A stretch of 64,000 bases of DNA, taken from Methylorubrum thiocyanatum. Lineage in GTDB: Bacteria; Pseudomonadota; Alphaproteobacteria; Rhizobiales; Beijerinckiaceae. Below are positions 40,488 to 50,419 of this stretch, one piece after another. Positions within the stretch are counted from its first letter, which is position 1. Each line of letters opens with the position of its first letter. The notes below the pieces were generated by a model. The model made no database searches, was not told the DNA's origin, and saw nothing but the letters and a program-made list of their open reading frames with translations. Made by a program: the position numbers and the translations under genes. The stretch is from NCBI GenBank assembly GCA_014138645.1, contig JACJIB010000005.1:419975-483974 (forward strand), in the 5' to 3' direction.

Positions 40488-41987
40488 TCAGAACGCGTTG
40501 CGGTAGGCCCGCGGCGAGGCGATCGTGCGGAAGAGGATGGTGATGTCGAGCCAGAGCGACCAGTTGTCGATGTAGTGCAGGTCGGCCTGGACGCGGGCCT
40601 CCATCGCCGCATCGCTCAGGGTCTCGCCGCGGAAGCCGTTGACCTGGGCCCAGCCGGTGATGCCCGGCTTCACGTTGTGGCGGCGGGCGTAGAGGGCGAT
40701 ACGGCGCTCGAAGCTACGGTCGTGGGCGAGCGCGTGCGGCCGGGGGCCGACGAGGGACATGTCGCCCCGGATCACGTTGAGGAGCTGGGGCAGCTCGTCG
40801 AGGTTGGTCCGGCGCAGAAGGGCGCCGACGCGGGTGATGCGGTCGTCGTTGCGCGAGGCCTGCCGGAAGGGCGCGTCGGGGGCGGCCTTCATGCTGCGGA
40901 ACTTGAAGACGCCGAACGCCTCCTGATTGAAGCCGTAGCGCCGCTGCCGGAAGAAGACCGGGCCGGGGCTGTCGAGCTTGATCAGCACGCCGAGCGCGAC
41001 GAACAGGGGCGCGAGCAGCAGGAGCCCGATCCCGGCCAGCGTCACGTCGAAGGCGCGCTTGAGCAGGATCTCGCCCACCGACAGCGGGCGGCGGCCGATA
41101 TTGATGCCCGACAGCCGGCCGACCCGGGCGACCTGCAGGTCGGGGAAGCGGTCCATCATCGCGCCGGGCCGCAGGTGCAGGGCGGCCGGCACCCTCAGGA
41201 AGGCGTCGATGCAGCGCTCGATGTCGGCGGCCTCGGTCCAGGGCACCAGCACGAACACGTCGTCGGGCCGCAGGAAGCGGACGACGGAGACAGCGAGGTC
41301 GAGATCCTCGGCCAGCAGCGTCTCCGCGCTCGCCGAGGCGGCGTCGGCGCGGCGCAGGTAGCTCGTGCCGACGATGCGCAGCCCCAGCGCCTCGACGTCG
41401 TTGTTGGCGTAGAAGCTCGCCACGTCCTCCTCGTAGCCGACGAGGTGGACGCGGCTGGCCGAGGGGGAGGTCGAGGTGCTGCTTCGGCGCACCAGCGCCA
41501 CCATCGCCGCCCGAACCAGGATCGTCACGGGCAGCCCGGCGAGGAAGAAGACGACGGAGGCGACGCGGGAGAAGTCCTGGGTCGTCTTCGTCGCGAAGCC
41601 GACCAGCAGGGCGATCGCCCAGGCCATGAGCCAGAGCGTCGCCCGGCGCTGCAGGTGCGGCGTCCGCGACAGGCAGCGCTCGATGCCGTACTCGCCGCGG
41701 GCGAGATTGGTCAGCACCACGATCATCGACACGAAGGCCGCCGTCTGCAGGTTCATGCTGTATGTCGGCGGAAGCCACGTGCCGTCGCCGATATAGGCGT
41801 GGTAGGCCGCATCCACCGCGAAGCCGACGGCGAAGATCGCCACGAGGTCGAGCGCCAGCAGCGAGGCCGAGAGGCCGAAGCGCAGGGCCGTGCGCCGCCG
41901 CCGCGGCAGAAGCGCGGTCCAGACCGAACGGCGCGTCCCGTCGCCGGTCAGGCGCTGGTACTGCTGAGGGGGGCGCTCGTGAAACAT
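40488..41987 (-). CDS. Undecaprenyl-phosphate sugar phosphotransferase (WbaP/ExoY type)
   Basis: 499 residues from the ATG at 41987. An N-terminal part has five membrane helices and a CoA-binding-like cytoplasmic domain ([20 protein letters not shown]). The C-terminal bacterial-sugar-transferase domain starts [20 protein letters not shown] near residue 315 and holds [48 protein letters not shown] and [16 protein letters not shown]. This initiates exopolysaccharide repeat units by placing a sugar phosphate on undecaprenyl phosphate; I infer glucose. The frame continues farther upstream without conserved content. Confidence 0.93.
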   Translation of the reverse strand: MFHERPPQQYQRLTGDGTRRSVWTALLPRRRRTALRFGLSASLLALDLVAIFAVGFAVDAAYHAYIGDGTWLPPTYSMNLQTAAFVSMIVVLTNLARGEYGIERCLSRTPHLQRRATLWLMAWAIALLVGFATKTTQDFSRVASVVFFLAGLPVTILVRAAMVALVRRSSTSTSPSASRVHLVGYEEDVASFYANNDVEALGLRIVGTSYLRRADAASASAETLLAEDLDLAVSVVRFLRPDDVFVLVPWTEAADIERCIDAFLRVPAALHLRPGAMMDRFPDLQVARVGRLSGINIGRRPLSVGEILLKRAFDVTLAGIGLLLLAPLFVALGVLIKLDSPGPVFFRQRRYGFNQEAFGVFKFRSMKAAPDAPFRQASRNDDRITRVGALLRRTNLDELPQLLNVIRGDMSLVGPRPHALAHDRSFERRIALYARRHNVKPGITGWAQVNGFRGETLSDAAMEARVQADLHYIDNWSLWLDITILFRTIASPRAYRNAF

Positions 41988-42396
41988 GTGTCTCGCGCTG
42001 TGATGCCTTGGGGCGGTGATCTGTCCCGAAGCGAGACGGTTTCGGCCGCCAAGTCCGGTTTCGCGTCTCCTTGCGCAAGCCGCGCACCGGATGCGTCCGG
42101 CACCGTTGCTGCGGCGCAAACGGACTGACATACAGCCGGCGGACGCGAGCCCGCCGGTCTTCCCCGGAACGCCAGCACCCAAGCCCGAACACAGCGCCGC
42201 GCGAGCCGAACGCGAATCAGGCCGGGGTCGATCCACGCGGGACCGGATCGGAGGCCGATCTGAGCCCAAAGATGCCATTTTTGCAAAGAAATCAGTGACG
42301 TCACGGTGCGGGCCAACGATGAGCGCACCGATTTCTCGAGCGAAGCGGCAGGGGGCCTCCGGCAGGGGCCGGAAGGCCGTCCGGACGGAGAGCGGC
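41988..42396. other. Divergent intergenic region with a 10-base palindrome
   Basis: 409 bases between the sugar transferase (minus) and the MFS gene (plus). Protein-like content is absent. A perfect palindrome GTGACGTCAC lies at 42295-42304, next to an AT-rich ATTTTTGCAAAGAAA run, about 90 bases before the MFS start. It may be an operator for either gene. Confidence 0.4.
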
Positions 42397-43704
42397 ATGA
42401 GAGCCGAAGCGGGTGAGAGTCTGGGCCTGCAGGGCCCGTCCGAGGCGATGGAGCCGGCTCAGGCTTCTGTCCCGACCTCCGGATCGGCGTCGCAGGGGCA
42501 GATGCCGGGGCCGCGTTCAGTGCCGAGATCGGGACAGGCTTCGGGGCCGGCGCTGGCGGTGCTTCTGGGCCTCAGCCTCTCGCATCTCCTCAACGATCTC
42601 GTGCAGTCGCTGCTGCCGGCGCTCTATCCCCTGCTCAAGACGGGCTTTCACCTCGATTTCGGGCAGATCGGGCTCATCACCTTCGTGTTTCAGGGGACGG
42701 CCTCGCTGCTTCAGCCGGCGGTGGGCCTCTACACCGATCGGCGCCCGCTGCCCTTCTCGCTGGCCGTCGGCATGGGGCTCTCGCTCGCCGGACTGGCTCT
42801 GCTGTCGGTGGCGTCGGCCTACGGCGCCCTGCTGGCCGCCGCGGCACTGATCGGGCTCGGCTCCGCGATCTTCCATCCCGAGGCGAGCCGGGTGGCGCGG
42901 CTCGCCTCGGGCGGGCGCTACGGCCTGGCGCAATCGGTGTTCCAGGTCGGGGGCAATGCCGGCACGGCGCTCGGGCCGCTGCTGGCCGCCTTCATCGTGG
43001 TGCCGCGCGGCCAGGGGAGCGTCGCGTGGTTCGGCCTTGCGGCGCTGGCCGGCATCCTCGTGCTGGCTGTGGTCGGCCGCTGGTACGCGGGGCAGCTTGC
43101 GGGGATGCCGCGGATCCCCCGGACGAGTTCGGGGGCTGCGGCGGGGCCGCTGAGCCGTGCCCGGGTCGTGGCGACGGTCGCGATCCTGCTGGGGCTGATC
43201 TTCTCCAAATACTTCTACATGGCGAGCTTCTCGTCCTACTACACGTTCTACTTGATCCACCGCTTCGGCGTGCCGGTGGCGCTCGCTCAAGTCTACCTGT
43301 TCGTCTTCCTCGGAGCCGTGGCGGCGGGCACGATCCTGGGTGGTCCCATCGGCGACCGATTCGGGCGCAAGCTCGTGATCTGGGTGTCGATTCTCGGCGT
43401 GCTGCCCTTCTCGCTGGCCCTGCCGCATGTGGGTCTGTTCGGGACGGTGGCGCTGTCGGTGCCGATCGGCCTGATCCTGGCCTCGGCCATGCCCGCGATC
43501 CTGGTCTATGCACAGGAATTATTGCCGGGGCGGATCGGTCTCGTCGGCGGCCTGTTCTTCGGCTTCGCCTTCGGAATGGGCGGCCTCGGCGCCGCGCTGC
43601 TCGGCGAGATGGCCGACCATGTCGGCATCGAGCGCGTCTACGATCTCTGCGCCTTCCTCCCCGCTCTCGGGCTGATGGCGGTGTTGCTGCCGCGCCTGCG
43701 GTGA
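42397..43704 (+). CDS. MFS transporter, fosmidomycin-resistance (Fsr) family
   Basis: 435 residues from the ATG at 42397, with GGACGGAG upstream; a longer in-frame extension is not protein-like. The first about 45 residues are a soluble Ser/Gly/Pro tail, then 12 membrane helices. LGLSLSHLLNDLVQSLLPAL near residue 52, TDRRPLPFSLAVGMGLSLAG and IGLGSAIFHPEASRVARLAS are typical of the Fsr family of drug-efflux pumps; IGDRFGRK is the loop between helices 8 and 9. Substrate unknown. It ends just before a strong hairpin. Confidence 0.88.
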   Translation: MRAEAGESLGLQGPSEAMEPAQASVPTSGSASQGQMPGPRSVPRSGQASGPALAVLLGLSLSHLLNDLVQSLLPALYPLLKTGFHLDFGQIGLITFVFQGTASLLQPAVGLYTDRRPLPFSLAVGMGLSLAGLALLSVASAYGALLAAAALIGLGSAIFHPEASRVARLASGGRYGLAQSVFQVGGNAGTALGPLLAAFIVVPRGQGSVAWFGLAALAGILVLAVVGRWYAGQLAGMPRIPRTSSGAAAGPLSRARVVATVAILLGLIFSKYFYMASFSSYYTFYLIHRFGVPVALAQVYLFVFLGAVAAGTILGGPIGDRFGRKLVIWVSILGVLPFSLALPHVGLFGTVALSVPIGLILASAMPAILVYAQELLPGRIGLVGGLFFGFAFGMGGLGAALLGEMADHVGIERVYDLCAFLPALGLMAVLLPRLR

Positions 43705-43708
43705 TGGA

Positions 43709-43734
43709 CCCGGCCGGATCGGGATCCGGCCGGG
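43709..43734. terminator. Palindromic terminator after the MFS gene
   Basis: CCCGGCCGGATC (43709-43720) pairs with GATCCGGCCGGG (43723-43734), a perfect 12-base inverted repeat around GG. It starts 4 bases after the MFS stop, between convergent genes. No T-run is present, so it acts as a stem without a strong tail. Confidence 0.6.
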
Positions 43735-43872
43735 ATGCGCTCACGACGACGGCAGGCGGGCGGTCACCGGGAAGAGCGCTTGGCAGATCTTCCTAATTAT
43801 GACACGCGCGCAACGGCTTGGCCGCTTTGCCGTGGATGAACCGTGCGCGACGGCCGTGCGCGGAAGGGGCGT

Positions 43873-44208
43873 TCAGGCCGCCTGCTCGTTCTCGGGCCGG
43901 GCGACCGTCTGAATCGCCTCGAAGCCCTCAAATTGCGGGTGGCCGAGATAGAGCGGCTTGGTGCCCGGCACCCGGCCATGCGCCTTGCGGAACTGCTCCG
44001 AGCGGGTCCAGGCTTCGAAATCGGCCCGCGAGCGCCAGATCGTGTGCGAGGCGTAGAGGATGTGGTCCTCCGCCTCCGGCCCCTTGAGCAGGTGGAACTC
44101 CACGAAGCCTTCCATCTCGCCCAGATGGCTGTCGCGCCCGAGCCAGACCTGCTCGAAATCCTGCGCCGAATCCTTGACCACCTTGAACCGGTTCATCGCG
44201 ATGAACAT
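43873..44208 (-). CDS. Antibiotic-biosynthesis-monooxygenase fold, heme-degrading-like
   Basis: 111 residues from the ATG at 44208 (MFIAMNRFKVVKDSAQDFEQ); MNRFKV four codons on could also be a start. The ferredoxin-like ABM fold is evident: FVEFHLLKGPEAEDHILYAS then HTIWRSRADFEAWTRSEQFR. The Asn-x-Phe start and the H-x-x-x-W pair resemble IsdG/HmuQ-type heme monooxygenases of Rhizobiales. Heme or iron genes are not adjacent, so function is inferred from fold. Confidence 0.8.
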   Translation of the reverse strand: MFIAMNRFKVVKDSAQDFEQVWLGRDSHLGEMEGFVEFHLLKGPEAEDHILYASHTIWRSRADFEAWTRSEQFRKAHGRVPGTKPLYLGHPQFEGFEAIQTVARPENEQAA

Positions 44209-44657
44209 GCCCGAACGCTCCCGATCTTCCCCTGCCGGCCACGGTGCGGCCGCTCGAATTTCATGACTCTACGTAGTTTCGCTCTTAAGCTGAAGTTGGC
44301 TCGGCACCACTGCTTGCGGTACGGCCTCGTCGCTTCAGCGAATTCGCGAGAACTCCCGCGAAGCTCCGGCAGCGGCTGCGGATTTCGCTGCAGGAACGTT
44401 GCGCGAACAGAAACCTCCCGGCAAACTGAAAACTCTCATCCGGCAACAGGTAGGCTCTTGCATTGCGTATGCACTTCATGGTGATGCTGCAGCTAGGCTA
44501 AACCACAGCGATACGGTAGCCTTCCAACGCATCTGCCCGACTTGCTCCGGTAGTAGAAGCGTTTTGGGATACCCGAAGACGCTGACAAGAGCTCAAGCGC
44601 TGTCGACCTGAGGTCCTTGGGTCGGTCCGCGACATCGAACAGGGACCGTGCCGTAAG
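44209..44657. other. Gene-poor, AT-richer stretch with a LexA-type repeat
   Basis: 449 bases with lower GC than the surroundings. Two short frames exist (44399-44611 plus, 44285-44479 minus), but neither looks conserved and no good ribosome-binding site is seen. At 44394-44408 is GAAC-GTTGCGC-GAAC, matching the GAAC-N7-GAAC pattern, though without A-rich flanks. It may be a relic of a lost gene or the control region of the XRE gene. Confidence 0.4.
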
Positions 44658-45065
44658 ATGATGCCGAAACAGACAACCGATGTCGACCGTCTCGTCGGGC
44701 TCCGGATCACCGCGCTGCGTAAAGCACGCGGCCTGAGTCAAACCGCACTCGGGACCGCCGTGGGCGTGACCTTCCAGCAGGTCCAGAAATACGAGAAGGG
44801 CCAGAACCGCGTCGGCGCCGGGCGCCTGCGCGAGATCGCCCGACTCCTCGAAGTCCCGGTCTCCGCCTTCTTCGAAGAGGGTGACGGCGCCGCTGCCCAG
44901 GAGCAGACGGAGGTGTTCGGCTTCCTGCGCGCCCACGGGGCGGTCGATCTGCTCCGCGCCTTCGCCTCGATCGAGGACGATCAGATGCGCCGGGAGGTTC
45001 TGGCCATCGTCCGCAGCGCCGCCCGCCTGGGCCGTAAGAAGGAGCCCGAGGTCCTCGACGCGTAG
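44658..45065 (+). CDS. XRE-family transcriptional regulator
   Basis: 135 residues; a second ATG is at codon 2. The N-terminal helix-turn-helix is LRKARGLSQTALGTAVGVTF followed by QQVQKYEKGQNRVGAGRLRE, as in many Rhizobiales XRE proteins of this length. After about residue 75 comes an acidic/hydrophobic C-terminal region (FGFLRAHGAVDLLRAFASIE) with no known ligand domain. Targets are unknown; the upstream AT-rich region would hold its promoter. Neighbours are unrelated. Confidence 0.85.
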   Translation: MMPKQTTDVDRLVGLRITALRKARGLSQTALGTAVGVTFQQVQKYEKGQNRVGAGRLREIARLLEVPVSAFFEEGDGAAAQEQTEVFGFLRAHGAVDLLRAFASIEDDQMRREVLAIVRSAARLGRKKEPEVLDA

Positions 45066-45148
45066 GGCCTCGTCCCGAGAGGCGTCCGAGAGGCGCCTGC
45101 CGGCTTTCGGGAATGGATGACGCGCGACCGAGGGAGCCCGCGCATCGT

Positions 45149-45166
45149 CCGGACCCTTCGGTCCGG
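45149..45166. terminator. Hairpin between the XRE gene and cobB
   Basis: CCGGACC (45149-45155) pairs perfectly with GGTCCGG (45160-45166) around CTTC, between two convergent genes. No T-run. It may serve as a bidirectional terminator for the XRE and cob operons. Confidence 0.5.
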
Positions 45167-45195
45167 CGCGCCGCCGCTTCGGCCGTGCGCAGCCC

Positions 45196-46521
45196 TTACG
45201 CGTCCGCCGTCCCGGCGATCAGGTGGAAGAAGCTGCCCGTGACGCGGCCCCGGCGATGGCCGGCGAGCCCGAGCGGCACCCCTTCCGCATCCGTCACCCG
45301 CGCGAGCGCGAGGTCGGCCTCCGGGCTCGGCGTGAGTTCGCTCGCGTAGTGGAACTCGTGCCCGACGAGGCGCGTGCCGGCGGTCCCGAGCAATCCGTCG
45401 GCCACCAGATGCGCGACACGGTAGCCGAGATGGAGCTTGCGCCGCCGGTACGAGGTCGCGACCGGCAGCAATCCGGCCATGGGGTGCGTCACCCCGTCCG
45501 CGTCCTCCAGGCTCTCGCCCAGAACCATGTAGCCGCCGCACTCGCCGTGGACCGGCCGCGTCCGCGCAAAGGCCCGCAGGCCGTCGAGGAAGCCGTGTGC
45601 GCCCGCGAGCCGGCCCGCATGCAGTTCCGGATAGCCGCCGGGCAGCCAGCAGGCATCGCATCCATTCGGCGGCGCTTCGTCGGCCAGCGGCGAGAACGGC
45701 ACGATCTCGGCGCCGGCCCCGCGCCAGCCCGCCAGCATGTGCGGGTAGAGGAAGGAGAAGGCGGCATCCCGCGCCACCGCGATCCGCTGCGCCGGCGGCC
45801 TCGGCAGGTTCTCCGCCGCGGCCGGGGATCGGCCGCCCGCCGCGGCGAGAATCGCGTCGAGATCGAGATTGGCCTCCGCGAGGTCGGCGAGCCGGTCGAG
45901 CCGGGCGTGGAGGTCGGCGGTCTCGCCGGCCTGGACGAGGCCGAGATGGCGCTCGGGCAGGACCAGCCCCGCCTCGCGCGGGAAGGCCCCGAGCACGGGC
46001 AGTCCGACCTGCGACAGGCCCGCCTCGACGAGGCGGCGGTGGCGCGGGCTCGCGACCTTGTTGAGGATCACGCCGGCGATTCCGATCCGGGAATCGTAGA
46101 TCGCGCAGCCGAGCGCGACGGCGGCGGCCGATTGCGCCGCGCCCGACACGTCGAGCACCAGCAGCACCGGCCAGCCGTAGCGCGCGGCGATGTCGGCATT
46201 CGCGCCCGTGCGGCCCTCGCCCGCGACGATGCCGTCATGCAGCCCCATCGAGCCCTCGGCCACGACCAGTTCCGCGTCGCGGGCGCTGAGGCCGGCGCAG
46301 GCGTCGAGCAGCGCGTCCGGCATGGCGAAGCTGTCGAGGTTGAGGCTGGGCGCGCCCGTCGCCGCCTCGTGGAAGGCGGGGTCGATGTAGTCGGGGCCAC
46401 ATTTGGCGCCGCGCAGGGCCACGCCCCGGCGACGCAGGGCCCGCATCAGCGCGAGCGTCACCGTGGTCTTGCCGGAGCCGGAGCGCGGCGCCGCGACGAG
46501 AAGGCCGGGGGCGGGGCTCAC
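45196..46521 (-). CDS. cobB: Cobyrinate / hydrogenobyrinate a,c-diamide synthase
   Basis: 441 residues. It amidates the a and c side chains of the corrin with glutamine and ATP. The N-terminal ATPase part has [20 protein letters not shown] (P-loop) and [20 protein letters not shown]. The C-terminal glutamine amidotransferase domain has [20 protein letters not shown] and the nucleophile Cys in [20 protein letters not shown]. The His of the triad is in GHEFHYASE. It is the last gene of the cob group and overlaps cobM by four bases. Confidence 0.95.
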   Translation of the reverse strand: MSPAPGLLVAAPRSGSGKTTVTLALMRALRRRGVALRGAKCGPDYIDPAFHEAATGAPSLNLDSFAMPDALLDACAGLSARDAELVVAEGSMGLHDGIVAGEGRTGANADIAARYGWPVLLVLDVSGAAQSAAAVALGCAIYDSRIGIAGVILNKVASPRHRRLVEAGLSQVGLPVLGAFPREAGLVLPERHLGLVQAGETADLHARLDRLADLAEANLDLDAILAAAGGRSPAAAENLPRPPAQRIAVARDAAFSFLYPHMLAGWRGAGAEIVPFSPLADEAPPNGCDACWLPGGYPELHAGRLAGAHGFLDGLRAFARTRPVHGECGGYMVLGESLEDADGVTHPMAGLLPVATSYRRRKLHLGYRVAHLVADGLLGTAGTRLVGHEFHYASELTPSPEADLALARVTDAEGVPLGLAGHRRGRVTGSFFHLIAGTADA

Positions 46522-47306
46522 GACGTGGCCTCGTCGGGCGCGCCGACGGCGCCGCGGGGGCGGAAGCGGCGGTCGTAATCCGGGGCGTAGAGGGCGCTCT
46601 CGCGGAAATCCGCCGGGTCGAGGGCCGGACCGACGAGAATCAGCGCGGTGCGCTCGATCTTCTCCGCCCGGACGCGGGCGGGGAGGGTGGCGAGCGTGCC
46701 CGTCAGCATACGCTCGTCAGGCCAGGTCGCGCGGAACACCACCGCGGCCGGGCAATCGGCCCCGTAGAAGGGTGTGAGATCGGCACAGGCCTGCGCGACG
46801 ACGTGGATCGACAGGTGCAGCGCCAGCGTCGCGCCGGTGGCGGCGAAGGCGGAGAGCTGTTCGCGTTCCGGCATCGGGCTCGCCCGGCCCGAGGTGCGGG
46901 TGAGGACCACCGATTGGGTCAGCCCCGGTACGGTCAGCTCCCGCCGCAGCAGGGCGGCGGCGGCGGCAAACGAGGGAACGCCCGGCGTCACCGTGTAGGG
47001 GATGCCGAGCGCGTCGAGCCGGCGGGTCTGCTCGGCCAGCGCGCTCCAGACCGAGAGGTCCCCGGAATGCAGCCGCGCCACGTCCCGGCCGGCCGCGTGC
47101 GCCCGGCCGATCTCGGCCATGATCGCGTCGAGGTCGAGGGGGGCGGTGTCGACGATGCGCGCCCCGTCCGGGCACCACGACAGGATCTCGGGCGCCACCA
47201 GCGAGCCCGCGTAGAGGCAGACGGGGCAGGCGGCGATGAGATCGCGACCGCGCACGGTGATGAGGTCGGCGGCACCCGGCCCGGCGCCGATGAAATGGAC
47301 GGTCAT
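46518..47306 (-). CDS. cobM: Precorrin-4 C11-methyltransferase
   Basis: 262 residues from the ATG at 47306; the frame continues upstream into the diguanylate cyclase region without conserved content. CobM transfers a methyl group from SAM to C11 of precorrin-4 in the aerobic pathway. The tetrapyrrole-methylase fold is clear: [20 protein letters not shown], then [40 protein letters not shown] and [20 protein letters not shown]. The last about 30 residues form a variable tail. The stop overlaps cobB (ATGA). Confidence 0.96.
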   Translation of the reverse strand: MTVHFIGAGPGAADLITVRGRDLIAACPVCLYAGSLVAPEILSWCPDGARIVDTAPLDLDAIMAEIGRAHAAGRDVARLHSGDLSVWSALAEQTRRLDALGIPYTVTPGVPSFAAAAALLRRELTVPGLTQSVVLTRTSGRASPMPEREQLSAFAATGATLALHLSIHVVAQACADLTPFYGADCPAAVVFRATWPDERMLTGTLATLPARVRAEKIERTALILVGPALDPADFRESALYAPDYDRRFRPRGAVGAPDEATS

Positions 47307-47353
47307 GAGCGCCCGCTTACAGCATCCGACCGGCGGTTGGGGAGGGGCCGGCC

Positions 47354-48445
47354 CTATGCGACCCGGACCCGATTCCGGCCAGCGGTCTTGGCGACGTACA
47401 GGGCTTGGTCGGCGCGATCGATCGCCTCGTGCAGCGATTCGCCGCCAGCACGCCGCGCGACGCCGACGCTCACGGTGACCGGGATCGCCGCCTCTCTCCA
47501 CGGCACCGGCGTGGCGCCGACCGCGTGGCGCAGGCGCTCGGCGAGATAGGCCGTCGCGTTCGGGGCATGGCCTGGAAGGACGATCCCGAATTCCTCTCCG
47601 CCGAGCCGGGCGAGGAGCGCGCCCTCGGGCAGCAGGCCGGCACTCCGCCGGGTGAACTCCCGCAGCACTGCGTCGCCGCCGGCATGCCCGAACCGGTCGT
47701 TGATCGACTTGAAGTGATCGAGATCGGCGACGATGACTCCGGCGGGGCCCGGATCGCCCTCCGCCGCGGCGGCGAGACCCTCCCGGTTCAGCGCGCCAGT
47801 GAGCGCGTCGGTCCGGGCCATCCGCCTGAGCGCGGCATGCGCGCGCTCGGCCTCCAGGGCGAGGATCGAGGTCGTCAGGACGATGGAGGAGACCTGATCG
47901 ACCACGAAGATGCCGACGATGGCGAGCCTCGCGGAGGCCTCGGGCCAGGGCAGCAGCGGCAGGCAGATCGCCAGGGCGACGGCGAGCAGGGCCCCGCCGA
48001 TCAGCCGGCGCAGGGGCGAGCGCACGGGGCCGTTCCGGAAGACGTAGAGCGCGTTGCAGGCCTCGTGCAGGGCATAGGCGATGGTGCTGCCGGTGTTGAC
48101 GGCCTCGGGGCCCGCCCCCGCCAGGGTCATCACCGCATGCGTCGCCGTGGGCAGCACGAAGATGGCGAGCATCGGCCGGGTCACCGCCGTCCGCCCGTCG
48201 AACAGCCGCAGGCCGATCCAGAACAGCGCCCCGGCCGACGACCATCCGAGCGGCGACCAGACGCTCCCGTAGGAGCCGAAATCGACGAACCACACGGACA
48301 TGCCCGCGCAGACCGCGAAGCTTGCCGCGAACAGGAGGTGATAGATCCTGGCCCGGTTCAGCAGCCCGTTGCAGAGGAAGATCGCTCCGCAGGAGGCGAA
48401 GACGAGGAAGTCCGTGAACTGAAGGGTGGGGATCGATAATCCCAT
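47354..48445 (-). CDS. Membrane-bound diguanylate cyclase (GGDEF)
   Basis: 363 residues from the ATG at 48445; the frame runs 25 codons farther upstream without a membrane-like start. Six hydrophobic segments fill residues 1-200, then a GGDEF domain: [40 protein letters not shown] and [20 protein letters not shown] with an intact GGEEF, so it should make cyclic di-GMP. The RxxD inhibitory site normally five residues before GGEEF is absent, so product inhibition is probably weak. It lies between cobM and cobE on the same strand; no sensor domain is recognised. Confidence 0.9.
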   Translation of the reverse strand: MGLSIPTLQFTDFLVFASCGAIFLCNGLLNRARIYHLLFAASFAVCAGMSVWFVDFGSYGSVWSPLGWSSAGALFWIGLRLFDGRTAVTRPMLAIFVLPTATHAVMTLAGAGPEAVNTGSTIAYALHEACNALYVFRNGPVRSPLRRLIGGALLAVALAICLPLLPWPEASARLAIVGIFVVDQVSSIVLTTSILALEAERAHAALRRMARTDALTGALNREGLAAAAEGDPGPAGVIVADLDHFKSINDRFGHAGGDAVLREFTRRSAGLLPEGALLARLGGEEFGIVLPGHAPNATAYLAERLRHAVGATPVPWREAAIPVTVSVGVARRAGGESLHEAIDRADQALYVAKTAGRNRVRVA

Positions 48446-48571
48446 CGCCGATGGAGCCCTGTACCGCGGCGTCCGTCGTGGCGCAGAACCATAAAAGGTT
48501 CCCTTCGCCGGCGGGCTCAAGACGGTTTTGGGTTAGGAAAGTCTTGCCGGAGCGCGGCGAGCCGCGGGCTC

Positions 48572-48976
48572 CTAACCGCGGGCGGACTCATCCGCGGCGG
48601 CGAGGGCGCAGGTGGCGCCCGGGCTGGCGATGCGCGGCAGGAGAAGCCGCGCCTGCGGGCCGGCGCCGGCCAGGGCGGCCGCCTCCGCCACCGAGCCGAT
48701 GCCCCGGCTCGCCGTGATGCGGCTCGAGCGGGTCACCACCCGCGCATCGACGGCCCTGAGGGCCGCCGCGTCGAGCGCGATCGGGGTCAGGCCGAGGCTG
48801 GCGGCGGCGGCGTGCAGGGCCGGTGCACCGGCCCGGTCCGCGGCGGTCGCGAGGGCGGCGAGATCACCGGCGCCGAGCCCCGCCTCCATCAGAGCGCGGT
48901 GCACCAGCGCGACGATCTCCTCCGGCCGCGTGGCGGCGCGGAAGCCGACGCCGGCGACGACGCGCGGCGGGCTCAC
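48572..48976 (-). CDS. cobE: Cobalamin biosynthesis protein CobE (CbiG C-terminal type)
   Basis: 134 residues from the GTG at 48976, which overlaps the cobL stop by four bases (GTGA). An ATG at 48994 would overlap more. The fold of CbiG_C/CobE is seen in [20 protein letters not shown] at the start and [20 protein letters not shown], then [20 protein letters not shown]. CobE is needed in the aerobic cobalamin pathway but its step is not well defined. It is the second gene of the cob run. Confidence 0.88.
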   Translation of the reverse strand: MSPPRVVAGVGFRAATRPEEIVALVHRALMEAGLGAGDLAALATAADRAGAPALHAAAASLGLTPIALDAAALRAVDARVVTRSSRITASRGIGSVAEAAALAGAGPQARLLLPRIASPGATCALAAADESARG

Positions 48977-50211
48977 GTCCGGGTCCAGACCCATTGCGTG
49001 ATCGGCATCGACGGGCGCCAGCCGGTGAGACCGCCGACCGGGCTCGCCTGGGCGATCGAGAGCCGGCGCAGGGCGCCGCCGGCCTCGGCGAAGGCCGCCA
49101 GAAGGGCCGCCTCGCCCTCCAGGGTGACGGCGTTGGCCACGCAGCGCCCGTCCGGCGGCAGCGCGGTCCGGCAGGCGGCGAGCAGGCCGGGCTCGGCGAC
49201 ACCGCCGCCGACGAAGACCGCCCGGGGGGAGGGGAGGGCAGGCAGGGACGCCAGCGAAGCGCCGAGGACGACCTGCACCCGGGCGCCGACGCCGAGCGCC
49301 CTCGCGTTGCGGGCGATCCGCTCGGCCCGGTCCGGGCGGCGCTCGACCGCCACGGCGCGGTTGCCGGGGTGGCGCAGGCACCACTCGATGGAGACCGAGC
49401 CGGAGCCGGCGCCGAGATCCCACAGGGTCTCGCCGGCCCGCGGGCGGAGGGCCGCCAGCGTCACCGCGCGGATCTCGGCCTTGGTGAGTTGGCCGTCATT
49501 CTCGAACCACGCATCGTCGAGGCCGGGGCTCAGCGGCACGATCCGGGCGCCGGGGGCGGCCTCCACCTCCACCGCGAGGGTGTTGAGCGCGGCGATGTCG
49601 GCGAGGGCGAAGCCGTCCGCGGCGGCGTGACGGATGCGTTCGTCGGGGCCGCCCATAGCTTCGAGCACGGTGAGCCGCGAACGGCCGAGGCCGCGCTCGG
49701 CGAGCAGGGCCGCCAGTGCGGCCGGCGTCGAACCGTCCCAGGACAGGGCGAGAATCCGGGCGCCGGGCTGCAGATGCGGCACGATCCCGAACAGGTCGCG
49801 CCCGTGCAGGGTGAGGCAGGCGGTCTCCGGCAGCGACCAGCCGAGCCGGGCCGCGGCGAGGCTGAAGGCGGAGGGTTGCGGGAAGGCGCGGATCTCGCAG
49901 GCCGGCACCAGCCGGGCGATCTCAGCGCCGATGCCGAAATGGAAGGGGTCGCCGGTGGCGAGGAGGCAGGTCGGCCGGCCGCGCCGTGCTAGGATGCCGG
50001 GATAGGCGTCCCCGATCGGGCTCGGCCAGGGCCGGGTCTCGGCGGTGAGCGGGCCCGCCAGCGCGAGATGGCGGCGGCCGCCATACACGACCTCGGCCGC
50101 GTCGAGGACGGCGGCGGCGGCGGGCGAGAGGCCCGCCCGCCCGTCCTCCCCGATGCCGACGACGGCGAGCCAGGGGGAGCGGCCCGGCTCGGAGGGAAGC
50201 GGCGCGGTCAT
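48973..50211 (-). CDS. cobL: Precorrin-6Y C5,15-methyltransferase (decarboxylating)
   Basis: 412 residues from the ATG at 50211, a fusion of CbiE and CbiT. The N-terminal methylase domain has WLAVVGIGEDGRAGLSPAAA and VYGGRRHLALAGPL, then TCLLATGDPFHFGIGAEIAR. The C-terminal SAM-dependent CbiT domain has GQLTKAEIRAVTLAALRPRA, LWDLGAGSGSVSIEWCLRHP and RAVFVGGGVAEPGLLAACRT. It catalyses two methylations and a decarboxylation in cobalamin synthesis. It is the first gene of the cob run; I found no cobalamin-riboswitch B12 box in the 208 bases upstream. Confidence 0.96.
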   Translation of the reverse strand: MTAPLPSEPGRSPWLAVVGIGEDGRAGLSPAAAAVLDAAEVVYGGRRHLALAGPLTAETRPWPSPIGDAYPGILARRGRPTCLLATGDPFHFGIGAEIARLVPACEIRAFPQPSAFSLAAARLGWSLPETACLTLHGRDLFGIVPHLQPGARILALSWDGSTPAALAALLAERGLGRSRLTVLEAMGGPDERIRHAAADGFALADIAALNTLAVEVEAAPGARIVPLSPGLDDAWFENDGQLTKAEIRAVTLAALRPRAGETLWDLGAGSGSVSIEWCLRHPGNRAVAVERRPDRAERIARNARALGVGARVQVVLGASLASLPALPSPRAVFVGGGVAEPGLLAACRTALPPDGRCVANAVTLEGEAALLAAFAEAGGALRRLSIAQASPVGGLTGWRPSMPITQWVWTRT

Positions 50212-50419
50212 GGTCCGCGCCGCCGCGTTTCTAGGTGCATGGTGGAGGACTTCGGCGTTCGGTCTCGCGAAGCCATCCGATACGCGCGCCGGCCCCAATC
50301 TGCCAGCCGGGCGATCGCGTCCGGCGCCCGCCTCCGCGGGCTCAGGCTTTCGCTCCGCTCGACGCCTCGGCAGAGATCGAGGCCGCTCGGCGCGGCGCTC
50401 GTCGCGCCGCGCCGTCGTC

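Noticed and set aside
40575-42128. Long plus-strand open frame opposite the sugar transferase gene
   Set aside because: Sequence is Gln/Arg/His-rich antisense of a clear membrane enzyme; high GC makes such mirror frames common.
44399-44611. 70-codon frame after the LexA-pattern repeat
   Set aside because: No good ribosome-binding site, no family resemblance, and the start overlaps the repeat.
50212-50419. Possible cobalamin riboswitch upstream of cobL
   Set aside because: No B12 box (GCCACTG-like on the minus strand) or typical paired elements could be found in the 208 bases.
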